Made by a program: the position numbers and the translations under genes
Assembly (NCBI RefSeq): GCF_023100945.1
Contig: NZ_CP064689.1
Coordinates: 5,934,001-5,998,000 of the forward strand
Direction: 5' to 3'
Source of the DNA: Bradyrhizobium sp. 200
Lineage (GTDB): Bacteria > Pseudomonadota > Alphaproteobacteria > Rhizobiales > Xanthobacteraceae
Length of the DNA: 64,000 nucleotides
Part shown: positions 43,324 to 52,703 of the stretch, in pieces
How the letters are laid out: each line of letters starts with the position of its first letter
Numbering within the stretch: the first letter of the stretch is position 1
The notes under the pieces: model-generated
Database searches by the model: none
The model's input: only the letters and a program-made list of their open reading frames with translations
Told to the model about the DNA's origin: nothing

Positions 43324-44964
43324 TTGAGGCAATCCTTGGGACCAACCATAACCGCGGGAGCGACGCCAATTCCGGATTTCGACGCCATCATCATCGGCGC
43401 GGGCATGTCGGGCCTGTACCAGCTCTACCGGCTGCGCGAACAGGGTTTTCGCGTTCGGGTGTTCGAGGCCGGGACAGACGTCGGCGGCACCTGGTACTGG
43501 AACCGCTATCCCGGCGCGCGCTTCGATTCGGAGAGCTATTCCTACGGCTACTCGTTCTCCAGGGAGCTGCTGCAGGAATGGGAGTGGTCGGAGCATTTCG
43601 CCGGCCAGCCGGAGACGCTGCGCTACCTCAATTACGTCGCCGACAAGTTCGACCTGCGCCGCGATATCCAGTTTCGCAGCCGTGTGACGGCGGCGGTTTA
43701 CGAGGAAGGCGCGCGAAGCTGGAGCATCACGCTGGAGGACGGCAGCCGCTTCAGCGCGCGCTTCCTCATCACGGCGATCGGGCCATTGTCGACACCGACG
43801 CTGCCGCGGATCGAAGGACGCGACGATTTCAAGGGCGCGTCGTTTCACACCGCGCGATGGCCGAAGGAGCCGGTGGATTTCCAGGGCAAGCGCGTCGCCG
43901 TGATCGGCACCGGCGCGACCGGCGTGCAGACCATCCAGACCATCGCCGGCCAAGTCGGCCATCTCACCGTGTTTCAGCGCACGCCGAACTGGTGTGCGCC
44001 GCTGCACAACGGCAAGATCGACGCTGAGACGCAAAAGAAGATCAAGGCCGGTTATCCCGAAATATTCGCCCGGTGCCAGGAAACGTTTGCCTGCTTCCTG
44101 CACACGCCGGACCCGCGCGGCGCGTTCGAAGTGTCCGACGAGGAACGCGAGGCAAACTACGAAAGGCTCTACGGCGAGCGCGGCTTCGGCATCTGGCAGG
44201 GCAATTTCCGCGATATACTGATCGACCGCAAGGCGAACGCCACGATCTCCGATTTCGTGGCGCGCAAGATCCGGCAGCGGGTGAAGAACCAGGCGGTGGC
44301 GGAAAAGCTGATCCCAAGGAATCACGGCTTTGGCACCCGCCGGCTGCCGCTCGAGACCTTCTATTACGAGGTCTACAACCAGGACAATGTCGAGCTGGTC
44401 GACATCAACGAAACGCCGATCGAGCGGATCACGCCTGCGGGCATCAAGACCAGCGACCGGGAGTACGCGTTCGACATCATCATCTATGCCACCGGCTTCG
44501 ACGCCATCACCGGCAGCTTCGACAAGATCGATTTTCGCGGCGCGGGCGGGGTGCGGCTCAGGGACAAGTGGAAGAGCGGGCCGGAGACCTATCTCGGCAT
44601 CATGGTCCATGAATTCCCGAACATGCTGATGCTGATGGGGCCGCACACTGCGCTCGGCAATATCCCGCGCAGCATCGAATACAGCGTCGACTGGGTGACC
44701 GGGCTTGTTCGGTTTGCGATGGAAAAGGGACTGACGCGGCTGGAGGCGACGCCGGAGGGCGTGAAATCCTGGACCGATCACGTCAAGGCGCTTGGCGAGG
44801 GACTGCTGTCCAACGAGGTCAATTCCTGGATGACCGGCATCAATTCCAACGTCGAGGGCAAGCAGAGGCGCATCGTCGCGCGCTACAGCGGCAGCGCGCC
44901 GGCGTATCGCGCAAGGTGCGATGAGGTAGCGGCGAAGGGGTATGAGGAGTTGCGGCTGGGGTAG
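43324..44964 (+). CDS. Flavin-containing Baeyer-Villiger-type monooxygenase
   Basis: 546 residues from a TTG at 43324 with GAGAGCGG upstream. N-terminal FAD fold IIIGAGMSGLYQLYRLREQG, the Baeyer-Villiger fingerprint FKGASFHTARWP, NADPH fold VAVIGTGATGVQTIQTIAG, and ATGFDAITGSF near the C-terminus are all present. Such enzymes insert oxygen into cyclic or linear ketones using NADPH. The gene stands alone and the substrate is unknown. Similar enzymes accept cyclohexanone or steroids. Confidence 0.88.
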   Translation: MRQSLGPTITAGATPIPDFDAIIIGAGMSGLYQLYRLREQGFRVRVFEAGTDVGGTWYWNRYPGARFDSESYSYGYSFSRELLQEWEWSEHFAGQPETLRYLNYVADKFDLRRDIQFRSRVTAAVYEEGARSWSITLEDGSRFSARFLITAIGPLSTPTLPRIEGRDDFKGASFHTARWPKEPVDFQGKRVAVIGTGATGVQTIQTIAGQVGHLTVFQRTPNWCAPLHNGKIDAETQKKIKAGYPEIFARCQETFACFLHTPDPRGAFEVSDEEREANYERLYGERGFGIWQGNFRDILIDRKANATISDFVARKIRQRVKNQAVAEKLIPRNHGFGTRRLPLETFYYEVYNQDNVELVDINETPIERITPAGIKTSDREYAFDIIIYATGFDAITGSFDKIDFRGAGGVRLRDKWKSGPETYLGIMVHEFPNMLMLMGPHTALGNIPRSIEYSVDWVTGLVRFAMEKGLTRLEATPEGVKSWTDHVKALGEGLLSNEVNSWMTGINSNVEGKQRRIVARYSGSAPAYRARCDEVAAKGYEELRLG

Positions 44965-44970
44965 CATCAC

Positions 44971-45097
44971 CGTCGTCCCTGCGAACGCAGGGACCCATAC
45001 TCCGCGGCTTTTGTTATTGAAAAAGACAAGATAACGACGACCTCACAAGACAATTGCGGCCGGTGGTTATGGGTCCCTGCGTTCGCAGGGACGACGG
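44971..45097. repeat. Inverted repeat (CGTCGTCCCTGCGAACG family)
   Basis: Outer arms CGTCGTCCCTGCGAACGCAG and CTGCGTTCGCAGGGACGACG are exact complements; the interior is AT-richer. A relative with a similar plan lies at 57811-57912. Confidence 0.8.
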
Positions 45098-45654
45098 AAG
45101 AGCTTTCGGATTCAATCTTCAAAGAGCTGACGCACCTTCGCGATCTCGCGGCGCATTGCGCCCGAGGTTTGCATCTTCGTTTGGCCCTCTGAACATAGAG
45201 GGCGCAGGGAAGACCGGGTGCTTGCTGCACCCGCGGTCTCGCGTGCGATTTGCGCAAACAAAACTGCACACGAGCATACAGGGCAGCGGGAACACTCCGG
45301 CCTTCCCTGCGCAATGGCTTTACGGCTTACTTCGTGCTCTTCCCGGAGAACGGCTCTTTTGCCTCCGTCATCGGCGGGACACTTCCTGCCAACTTAACGC
45401 CAGCACCGCGGCGCCCGAACCACACGACTTCGCCGTACGCGTCCGGCGCGTACGTCTATCGCGCCCTCTGCGTCCATCGCATCTCACCGCGCGTTCGTGA
45501 CGATGGCCAACGCCCCTCATCTGCGGTGAGACAGGCGGAGTCATGCCGCTGATTTGGGTGACAAGTTAAGCGAAATATTTTTGCAAACGGGGCTGGACAG
45601 GTTTTAGTGATTTGCCCGACAAGTGGTTTTTGTCGCACCCTACCGGCTCCGCAT

Positions 45655-45740
45655 CGTCATTGCGAGCGTAAGCGAAGCAATCCATAGCGCCGCCCGCGAA
45701 GAGATGGATTGCTTCGTCGCTTACGCTCCTCGCAATGACG
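45655..45740. repeat. Palindromic intergenic repeat (TCATTGCGAG family)
   Basis: CGTCATTGCGAGCGTAAGCG and its mirror CGCTTACGCTCCTCGCAATG, with arms GAAGCAATCCAT and ATGGATTGCTTC inside. It sits just before the 3' end of the carboxylase gene, between two convergent genes. Confidence 0.85.
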
Positions 45741-45748
45741 GAGAGAAG

Positions 45749-48700
45749 CTACCACGCATCGATGCACGGCCGCTTCTTTGTCGTGCGCGCTTCCGGCTTC
45801 GGCACTGAGCGCAGGCCCGACATGATCCATTGCCGCGTATCGGCGGGATCGATCACCTCGTCGATCTCCAGCACGGATGCGATCGAGACCGCCTTGCCGT
45901 TGGCGTAGAGCTCGTCGACCTTGGCCTGATAGTATTCCTCGCGCTCCACCGGATCCTCGATCGCTTCCATCTCCTTGCGGAAGCCGAGCCGCACATAGCC
46001 TTCCAGCCCCATGCCGCCGAATTCGCCAGTCGGCCAGGCCACCGTGAAGAAGGAGGCGTGGAAGCCGCCACCGATCATGGATTGCGCCCCGAGGCCATAG
46101 CCCTTGCGCAGGACGATGCCGAACAGCGGCACGGTGAGGCTCGCACCGGTCACGAACATCCGCGCGACATGGCGCACGATCGCAGTCTTTTCCGCTTCGG
46201 GACCGACCATGAAGCCCGGCGTATCGCACAGCGACAGTATCGGAATGTCGAAGGCATCGCAGAGCTGCATGAAGCGCGCGGCCTTGTCGCCGGCCGGCGC
46301 ATCGATCGCGCCGCCGAGATGTCTTGGATTGTTGGCGATCAGGCCGAACGGTTTGCCTTCGATGCGGATGAAGGCGGTGATCATCCCAACGCCGAAATCC
46401 CGGCGGATTTCGAGCACCGAGTCTTCGTCGGCCAGGAGTTCGATGACATTGCGAATGTCGTAGACCCGCAGGCGGTTTTCCGGGATCGCCCGCCGCAACA
46501 AGCGTTGGTCCGACGCCTTCCAGTCGGCAACCGCGCCCTGGAAGTACGACAGATATTTTTGCGCGGCAGCCGTCGCCTCCGCCTCGTCCTCGACCAGGAT
46601 GTCGATCACGCCATTCGGCGACTGGAACGACACCGGCCCGACTTCGGCCGGATGGTAGACGCCGAGGCCGCCACCCTCGATCATCGCGGGGCCGCCCATG
46701 CCGATCGAGGCGTTCTTCGTGGCAATGATGACATCGCAGCAGCCGAGCATCGCGGCGTTGCCGGCGAAGCAATAGCCGGAGACGACGCCGATGACGGGCA
46801 CGAGGCCGGAGAGTTTTGCGAACTGCACGAAGGACGGCCCGTCGAGGCCGGTCATGCCCAATCGATCGGTATCGCCGGGGCGGCCGCCGCCGCCCTCGGC
46901 ATAGAACACCAGCGGCATCCGCCATTGCTCGGCAAGGCCCAGCATGCGGTCGATTTTCTTGTGGTTCATGTGGCCCTGGGTGCCGGCCAGCACGGTGTAG
47001 TCGTAGGCGATCACCATGCAGCGGGCGGCGTCCGCGCCGAATTTTTCCGCGTTCACGGTGGCGACGCCGGAGATCAAGCCGTCGGCCGGGGTGTTGCGGA
47101 TGAGGTCGTCGACCGCACGACGGCGGCGCTGGGCCGCGATGGCGAGCGAGCCGTATTCGACGAAGGAACCTTCATCGACGAGCTGCGCGATGTTCTCGCG
47201 CGCGGTGCGCTGGTTGGTCTTGCGCCGCCGCTCGACCGAGGCCGGGCGGTTTTCATCGAGCGTGATGGCGTGGCGCTCGATCAGCTCGGCCAGATCGGGG
47301 CGGATATGATCGAGATCGAAATCCTCCTCCTCGGTCACATCATGGGCGTCGATCTCGGCCGGCTCCAGATAAAGGATCGCCTCGTCCTGCATCAGCGTCA
47401 TGCCGGCCTCAGCCACCACCTTCATCACCCGGCCACCATGCGGCGCGGTTACCAGATGCTCCATCTTCATGGATTCGAGCACGGCGATCTGCTGGCCGGG
47501 ACGGACGAGGTCCCCTTCGCTGACGTTGACCGCCACGATCGTGCCTTGCAGCGGTGCGGGAACGGCCTCTGAGCCTGCCGGTCCGGGTCCGCTGACCGAA
47601 GCTTCCGTCATGGGTGGGCCATCGTCGGCCGCGACGCCGGATTCGATCAGCGCCGTCTCGGCGGTCGCCTTGGCTTCGCCGACCAGATCGGCGACATGGG
47701 CCTCGATGAAGGCGGTGCTGACGCGGTTCTCGGCAAAATCCGGATGCGCCAGAATTGCCGCGAGGAAGGGGATGTTGGTGGCGACGCCGCCGACCCGGAA
47801 CTCACGGAGCGTGCGCGAGGCCTTGTGCACGACGTCGGTCCAGTTGCCGCCGGGCGAATGCACGATGACCTTGGCGAGCAGCGAGTCGAAGGCGGTGCTG
47901 GTGCGGTAGCCGGAGTAACCAAACGTATCGACGCGAACGCCGGGGCCGGACGGCAGGTCGAACACCGCCAGCGTCCCGCCGGTCGGCTTGGTGGCGCCGG
48001 TTTCGTCCATCACCTCCATGTTGACGCGGAGCTGCATCGCATAGCCGCGCGGCCGGGGGATATAGCCCTGGGCGAGACCGAGCGAGCCGAGCGTCGCGCC
48101 GGCCGCCACCGCAAGCTGCGACTGCACGAGATCGAGGCCGAGCACCTGCTCGGTGACGGTATGCTCGACCTGCAGCCGCGGATTGGCCTCGATAAAGGCA
48201 AAGGCCTTGTCGCTGGTCCTGGCGTCGTTATCGACAAGGAATTCGAAGGTGCCGAGATTGTCGTAGTTGGCGGCGGCGGCCAGATCCTTGGCGGCGTCGA
48301 TGATGCGCGCCCGCAGGGCGTCGTTCAGGGACGGGCTCGGTGCGATCTCGATGAGCTTCTGGTTGCGGCGCTGGATGGTGCATTCGCGCTCCCAGAGATG
48401 GCTGATCGCGCCGTAATGGTCGCAGATGATCTGCACCTCGATGTGGCGGGCGTTCTGGATCAGGCGCTCGACATAGACGCCGTCGCTGCCGAAGGCGGCC
48501 ATGGCCTCGGACTGGCAGCGCGCATAGGCCTCCTCCAGCTTGGTGGCGTCGTCGACGATGCGCATGCCACGGCCGCCGCCGCCTGCTATGGCCTTGATCA
48601 TGATGGCGCCGCCGGGACTTAAGGATTCCAGGAAGGCCCTCGCCTCTTCCAGGCTGGTCGGCCCGCTGGTGCCCTCGATGATGGGCACGCCGCATTTTTT

Positions 48701-49069
48701 TGCCAGCGCCTTGGCCTGCGCCTTGTCGCCGAACAGGTCGAGCGCCTCCGGCGACGGCCCGACAAAGACGATATTTTCCTCGATGCAGCGCCGGGCGAAC
48801 GTGGCGTTCTCGCTGAGGAAGCCATAGCCCGGATGCACCGCCTCGCATCCGGTCTCCTTGGCGGCCGAAATCACGGCCTCGATGTCGAGATAGGCCCGCG
48901 CGCCGCGGCCGGGGATTTCATGGGCGGCGTCGGCAGCGCGGACATGCAGCGATTGCGCATCGTCGGCGGAATGGATCGCGACGGTGGCAAGGCCGGCGTC
49001 GCCGGCTGCGCGCGCGATCCGGATGGCGATCTCGCCGCGGTTGGCGATCAGCAGCTTGTGGAAGGACAT
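45749..49069 (-). CDS. Single-chain biotin-dependent acyl-CoA carboxylase (biotin carboxylase, BCCP and carboxyltransferase)
   Basis: 1106 residues from ATG 49069; a longer open frame upstream is not supported. Domains in order: biotin carboxylase (about 1-450: LLIANRGEIAIRIARAAG, HPGYGFLSENA, KAIAGGGGRGMRI), biotinyl domain with biotin lysine K535 in VLESMKMEHLV, then a carboxyltransferase of the propionyl/methylcrotonyl type to the C-terminus (DTPGFMVGPEAEKTA, RKGYGLGAQSM). It makes a carboxylated acyl-CoA using ATP and bicarbonate. The acyl substrate cannot be read from the sequence. Its promoter region contains an IclR-like palindrome. Confidence 0.9.
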   Translation of the reverse strand: MSFHKLLIANRGEIAIRIARAAGDAGLATVAIHSADDAQSLHVRAADAAHEIPGRGARAYLDIEAVISAAKETGCEAVHPGYGFLSENATFARRCIEENIVFVGPSPEALDLFGDKAQAKALAKKCGVPIIEGTSGPTSLEEARAFLESLSPGGAIMIKAIAGGGGRGMRIVDDATKLEEAYARCQSEAMAAFGSDGVYVERLIQNARHIEVQIICDHYGAISHLWERECTIQRRNQKLIEIAPSPSLNDALRARIIDAAKDLAAAANYDNLGTFEFLVDNDARTSDKAFAFIEANPRLQVEHTVTEQVLGLDLVQSQLAVAAGATLGSLGLAQGYIPRPRGYAMQLRVNMEVMDETGATKPTGGTLAVFDLPSGPGVRVDTFGYSGYRTSTAFDSLLAKVIVHSPGGNWTDVVHKASRTLREFRVGGVATNIPFLAAILAHPDFAENRVSTAFIEAHVADLVGEAKATAETALIESGVAADDGPPMTEASVSGPGPAGSEAVPAPLQGTIVAVNVSEGDLVRPGQQIAVLESMKMEHLVTAPHGGRVMKVVAEAGMTLMQDEAILYLEPAEIDAHDVTEEEDFDLDHIRPDLAELIERHAITLDENRPASVERRRKTNQRTARENIAQLVDEGSFVEYGSLAIAAQRRRRAVDDLIRNTPADGLISGVATVNAEKFGADAARCMVIAYDYTVLAGTQGHMNHKKIDRMLGLAEQWRMPLVFYAEGGGGRPGDTDRLGMTGLDGPSFVQFAKLSGLVPVIGVVSGYCFAGNAAMLGCCDVIIATKNASIGMGGPAMIEGGGLGVYHPAEVGPVSFQSPNGVIDILVEDEAEATAAAQKYLSYFQGAVADWKASDQRLLRRAIPENRLRVYDIRNVIELLADEDSVLEIRRDFGVGMITAFIRIEGKPFGLIANNPRHLGGAIDAPAGDKAARFMQLCDAFDIPILSLCDTPGFMVGPEAEKTAIVRHVARMFVTGASLTVPLFGIVLRKGYGLGAQSMIGGGFHASFFTVAWPTGEFGGMGLEGYVRLGFRKEMEAIEDPVEREEYYQAKVDELYANGKAVSIASVLEIDEVIDPADTRQWIMSGLRSVPKPEARTTKKRPCIDAW

Positions 49070-49222
49070 CGACGTTTCCGTTCCCGCACCGGCGCGAAAT
49101 GAACGGGTAACCGGCTCACCTCGCGCCCCGCGTGCTTTCCCCATTGCACCGAACGGCTGCACGATACGGCCGCCGGCTCGTTTCTCGTTGCTGAACATGA
49201 AACCTTTGCCGGGATTCTGTGC

Positions 49223-49243
49223 AAGTGGAATTTCGTTCCACTT
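49223..49243. promoter_or_regulatory. IclR-like palindrome upstream of the carboxylase gene
   Basis: Perfect 8-base arms AAGTGGAA and TTCCACTT around TTTCG. The core TGGAATTTCGTTCCA (49226-49240) fits the TGGAAnnnnnTTCCA pattern of IclR-type operators. It lies 157 bases upstream of the carboxylase start and after the stop of the amidohydrolase gene. Confidence 0.5.
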
Positions 49244-49280
49244 CACGGAATTCCCACAACAGGATGAGACGCTTAGTGCG

Positions 49281-50723
49281 TTACCGGCAATCGAGTTGCG
49301 CTTCGAACCAGCCCTGCAGCGATGCCGACAGCGGCGGCCAGGCGCGCTGAAAGCCGGAGAGCTTGCCTGCGTTGGCGCGGTAAATCCCGCGCAATTCCCC
49401 GTCGATCCCTGGAAGATCGACGCCGGTGCAGCGGCCTTCGCTGACGATCTTCCGGCCATCCACAACCACATCGCGCAGCAGCGACGCATTGCCGCGCGCG
49501 AACAGGAGATCGATGGGGTCGACCGGCATGATCTGGTCCCGGTCAAGACGATCGAGATCGATGGTGACGAAATCGGCCGGCGCGCCGGCTGTGAGCGCGC
49601 CGGTTCCGGGCGCACCCGTCGCCCTGCGGCCATTGGCGATGGCAAGGCCAAGGAATTCGGAAGTCGTCCAGGTGCGCTGGAAGCCGAGGCCGCCGTGCAT
49701 CATCTGCACCAGCCGCATCTCGCGCAGCACGTCGTCGTCCTCGTCGAGCGCCAGCCCGTCGACACCGACGGCGATGGCGCAGCCGCATTTGTGCGCGGCG
49801 GCGATCGGCGCGAGGCCGGAGCGCAGATGAAGGTTGGAGCTGAAATTGGTGACGATGCGCGCGCCCGAAGCCGCGATCATCTCGATTTCGTCGGGGCGGG
49901 CGTGGATGCAATGCGCCAGCGTCAGCCGTTCCGACAGGAAGCCGATGTCGCTGAGGTAGCGGACGATGCCATCAGGAAAATGCCGGTCCGCCCAGGCGCG
50001 CTGATAGATGGTCTCCAAGAGATGCATGTGGATGCGGCGGCCGGTTTGCGCGGAGTTCTCCGCCACCGCCTCCAGCAGCGGCTTTGAGCACCATTGGACG
50101 CCCGCCGGACCAAGCTGCACGTCCACCTTCGGCCCCGCGATGGCCGAGGCAATTGCATCGGTGAGTTCGATATAGGCTTTCGGCGACATCGGCGCACGGA
50201 CGAACATCTGCTCGATCGTGCTGCGATCGTCTTGGGAGAGGCTGGAGAGAACCGGTTCCTCATCGCCATACACCACCGGATTCTGGTCGCGGACGGCCAA
50301 CGCAAAAGCGATGCGGATGCCGACGTCGGACGCCGCGCGCGCAATCGCGCCGGCCTCTTCCACCAGCGGCATCGCGCCGCTCGGGCGGGTGTAATGGATC
50401 ATCATCGCCGCGCAGCCGGCGCGCGCCGAACGTGCCAGGGCAGAGGCTGCGGTCAGATAGGGAGCGACCGGCGTGCCCAGCGCGGAACGGAATATCCAGC
50501 TTTCCAGGGGCATGCCGAGCGCGCCGAACGATGACGCGGTCGGGCGCGCATGGTCGTGGGCATTGACGAAGGCGGGAAGCACAAGGGAGCGCGGGCTTGC
50601 GGCGGGAGGCGCGGTCTCGGAGATATCGGTGATGACACCGTTGTCGTGCCGCAACACGACGTTTTCCAGTAGACCGCGGTCAGCGCCGGAGAACAGGCTG
50701 TATGCGGGAATATCTGTAGCCAT
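49281..50723 (-). CDS. Amidohydrolase/deaminase-family protein
   Basis: 480 residues. Metal-site HxH in FVNAHDHARP (H56, H58), histidines in IHMHLLET and LAHCIHARPDE, and the late aspartate in VGVDGLALDEDDD are all conserved, so an active metallohydrolase is likely. It resembles the cytosine/8-oxoguanine/SAH deaminase branch (amidohydrolase cluster with chlorohydrolases). It follows the NMT1-type ABC importer on the same strand across a repeat and probably acts on the imported compound. Confidence 0.82.
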   Translation of the reverse strand: MATDIPAYSLFSGADRGLLENVVLRHDNGVITDISETAPPAASPRSLVLPAFVNAHDHARPTASSFGALGMPLESWIFRSALGTPVAPYLTAASALARSARAGCAAMMIHYTRPSGAMPLVEEAGAIARAASDVGIRIAFALAVRDQNPVVYGDEEPVLSSLSQDDRSTIEQMFVRAPMSPKAYIELTDAIASAIAGPKVDVQLGPAGVQWCSKPLLEAVAENSAQTGRRIHMHLLETIYQRAWADRHFPDGIVRYLSDIGFLSERLTLAHCIHARPDEIEMIAASGARIVTNFSSNLHLRSGLAPIAAAHKCGCAIAVGVDGLALDEDDDVLREMRLVQMMHGGLGFQRTWTTSEFLGLAIANGRRATGAPGTGALTAGAPADFVTIDLDRLDRDQIMPVDPIDLLFARGNASLLRDVVVDGRKIVSEGRCTGVDLPGIDGELRGIYRANAGKLSGFQRAWPPLSASLQGWFEAQLDCR

Positions 50724-50736
50724 GATACGCCCTCTC

Positions 50737-50847
50737 CGTCATTGCCTGCGACAAACGCGAAGCGTTTGCGCAAGGGAGCGAAGCGACGAAGCAATCCATC
50801 TTCCCTGTGCAGATACATGGATTGCTTCGCTTCGCTCGCAATGACGG
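50737..50847. repeat. Palindromic intergenic repeat (TCATTGCGAG family)
   Basis: CCGTCATTGCCTGCGACAAA at one end and GCTCGCAATGACGG at the other, with the GAAGCAATCCAT/ATGGATTGCTTC inner arms. It separates the ABC binding protein from the amidohydrolase gene inside what is otherwise an operon. Confidence 0.82.
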
Positions 50848-50853
50848 ATAAAC

Positions 50854-51882
50854 TCAATTCGCAGTATACACCAGTTCCCGCTCCGCGCGCGGCGGCAAAA
50901 ACTCGCGCGAAAAGATCTCCGCGGGCGTCGGCGCGCGGGCGAGCTGGTAGCCTTCGACGATGATGCCGATGGCGCGGGCCATGCGGTCGTCCTTGACGTC
51001 GCCGACGCCGATTTCCTTCATCTCCGGCGAGACGATCAGCTTGTCGAAGGAATATTGCAGGCGGCGCTTTTCGACTTCGACATTGATCAGATTGTCGTAA
51101 TTGACAGCGGCCTTCATCCCGGCATTCTGGTCCTTGGCGATCGCGATCATGCCCTTGTTGACGGCGCGGACGAGACCGGCGACGGCCTTCGGATTGGAGG
51201 CCAAGAGCTTGCGCGAGACCATCACGCCGTTGGAATAGAGATCGAGCCCGTAATCGCCGAACTGGAACCATTTATAGTCCCTGTCGGGATCCTGGCGGTT
51301 CAGCACGAGATTGAAGTAGCTCGTGATGTTGAACACCAGCGCGGCGTCGATATCGCCCTTGATCAGCATCGGCTCCTGCAGGTTCGGCGCCATGTTGGAG
51401 ATCTTGATCTTCTCGCCCTCGAGCTTGTTCTTTTGTGCAAACACCGGCAGCAGCCGCGTGGTCGGCGTGCCCTGCGCGCCGCCGAGCGTATGGCCCTCGA
51501 AGTCCTTGATGGTGTTGATGCCGCTGGTCTTCTTGGTGACGATCGCAAACGGCGGCTGGTTCCAGATCATGTAGACCATGACCGGGGCGTCCTGCGGCTT
51601 GGTCGAGGCGTTCTGGATGATGGCGTTGACGTCGCCGAAGCCGGCATCATAAGCGCCGGACATGATGCGCGTCACGGTCGCGCCGGAGCCCTCGCCCTGG
51701 TCGATCACGACATTGAGGCCTTCCGCTTTGAAGTAGCCGTGGTCCTTGGCATAGAAGAACGCGGCGTCGGAGCCTTGCGTCTTCCAGCCGAGCGTAAACT
51801 TGATCGTCGTTTCCTGGGCACTTGCAGTGCCGGCGAACAAGACAGCTCCCAACAGCGCGGCGCTTACTCTGGCTAACATCAT
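50854..51882 (-). CDS. ABC substrate-binding protein, NMT1/THI5 (NitT/TauT) type
   Basis: 342 residues. Signal peptide ending about residue 22 (VLFAGTASAQ). The mature part begins TTIKFTLGWKTQGSDAAFFY and includes EGLNVVIDQGEGSGATV, the pattern of THI5/NMT1-type binding proteins for pyrimidines, riboflavin-like or aromatic compounds. GAGGAGACC precedes the start. Permease and ATPase genes lie upstream in the same operon. Confidence 0.9.
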   Translation of the reverse strand: MMLARVSAALLGAVLFAGTASAQETTIKFTLGWKTQGSDAAFFYAKDHGYFKAEGLNVVIDQGEGSGATVTRIMSGAYDAGFGDVNAIIQNASTKPQDAPVMVYMIWNQPPFAIVTKKTSGINTIKDFEGHTLGGAQGTPTTRLLPVFAQKNKLEGEKIKISNMAPNLQEPMLIKGDIDAALVFNITSYFNLVLNRQDPDRDYKWFQFGDYGLDLYSNGVMVSRKLLASNPKAVAGLVRAVNKGMIAIAKDQNAGMKAAVNYDNLINVEVEKRRLQYSFDKLIVSPEMKEIGVGDVKDDRMARAIGIIVEGYQLARAPTPAEIFSREFLPPRAERELVYTAN

Positions 51883-51925
51883 GGTCTCCTCGATAAGAGT
51901 TGGATGGCGTTGGCGAAAACTTCCT

Positions 51926-52702
51926 TCATGTCGCGATGACGTCGTTCTTGCGGGTAGCCCAACCCGTGACGCGCCCCTCGATAGCTGAGAAGATCACGTA
52001 GAGCGCGACGCCGAGGCCGGCGAGCACGAACAGGCCGGCGAACACCAGCGGCACGTTGAAATTCGAGGACGCGGTCATCATGACGTTGCCGATGCCGCGG
52101 TTCGAGGCGACGGTCTCCGAAAGCACCGCGCCGACAAAGGCGTAGGAGACCGCAACCTTCAGCGAGGCAAAGAAGAACGGCATGGTGCGCGGCAGCCCGA
52201 CATTCCAGAGAATGTCGAGCTTGCTGGCGCCGAGCGCCTTCAGCACGTCCTCGAGCTCGGGTTCGGTGGTTGCGAGGCCCGTGGCGATGTTGACCACGAT
52301 CGGAAAGAAGCAGATCGAGAGCGCGGTCAGCACCGCCGGCACCGAGCCGGAGCCGAACCACAGCACGAAGATCGGTACGACCGCGACTTTCGGAATCGAG
52401 GAGAAGCCGACCAGCAGCGGATAGGCGGTATCATAGGCGGTCTTCGAGACGCCAATGACGGCGCCGAGCACGACGCCGAGGCCGACGCCGAGCACGAAGC
52501 CGATCATCGTCGTCGCCAGCGTCTGCAGGATGTGCGGCAACAGAATCGGGAATTTCTCAAACAACGTGACGAACACCTGGGACGGGCGCGGCAGCACCAG
52601 GTCGGACATCCCGGTCATCAGGCAAAACAATTCCCAGGCCACGAAGAACAGGACGATCAGTGCTGCCGACCAGGCCTTCTGGCGATAATCGAGATCGGGC
52701 AT
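51926..52702 (-). CDS. ABC transporter permease, NitT/TauT type
   Basis: 258 residues from ATG 52702, one base after the ATPase stop; a longer start inside the ATPase gene is rejected. Five to six transmembrane helices and the EAA-type loop LEDVLKALGASKLDILWNVG are as in SsuC/TauC. It forms the channel of the importer with the binding protein downstream. Confidence 0.9.
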   Translation of the reverse strand: MPDLDYRQKAWSAALIVLFFVAWELFCLMTGMSDLVLPRPSQVFVTLFEKFPILLPHILQTLATTMIGFVLGVGLGVVLGAVIGVSKTAYDTAYPLLVGFSSIPKVAVVPIFVLWFGSGSVPAVLTALSICFFPIVVNIATGLATTEPELEDVLKALGASKLDILWNVGLPRTMPFFFASLKVAVSYAFVGAVLSETVASNRGIGNVMMTASSNFNVPLVFAGLFVLAGLGVALYVIFSAIEGRVTGWATRKNDVIAT

Positions 52703-52703
52703 A

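Larger units (their letters stand above)
44965..45748. other. 784-base gene-free region made of repeats
   Basis: Between convergent monooxygenase and carboxylase genes. It holds a hairpin repeat (44971-45097), a middle part (about 45100-45640) with no credible gene, and a second palindromic repeat (45655-45740). The middle part contains CCCTCTGAACATAGAGGGCG and GTACGCGTCCGGCGCGTACG, both self-complementary, and resembles non-coding dispersed sequence in Bradyrhizobium; copy number cannot be judged from this window. Confidence 0.55.

Noticed and set aside
49070..49651. N-terminal extension of the carboxylase frame
   Set aside because: It overlaps the 3' part of the amidohydrolase gene at 49281 and contains the IclR-like palindrome; the biotin carboxylase fold begins right at the ATG at 49069.
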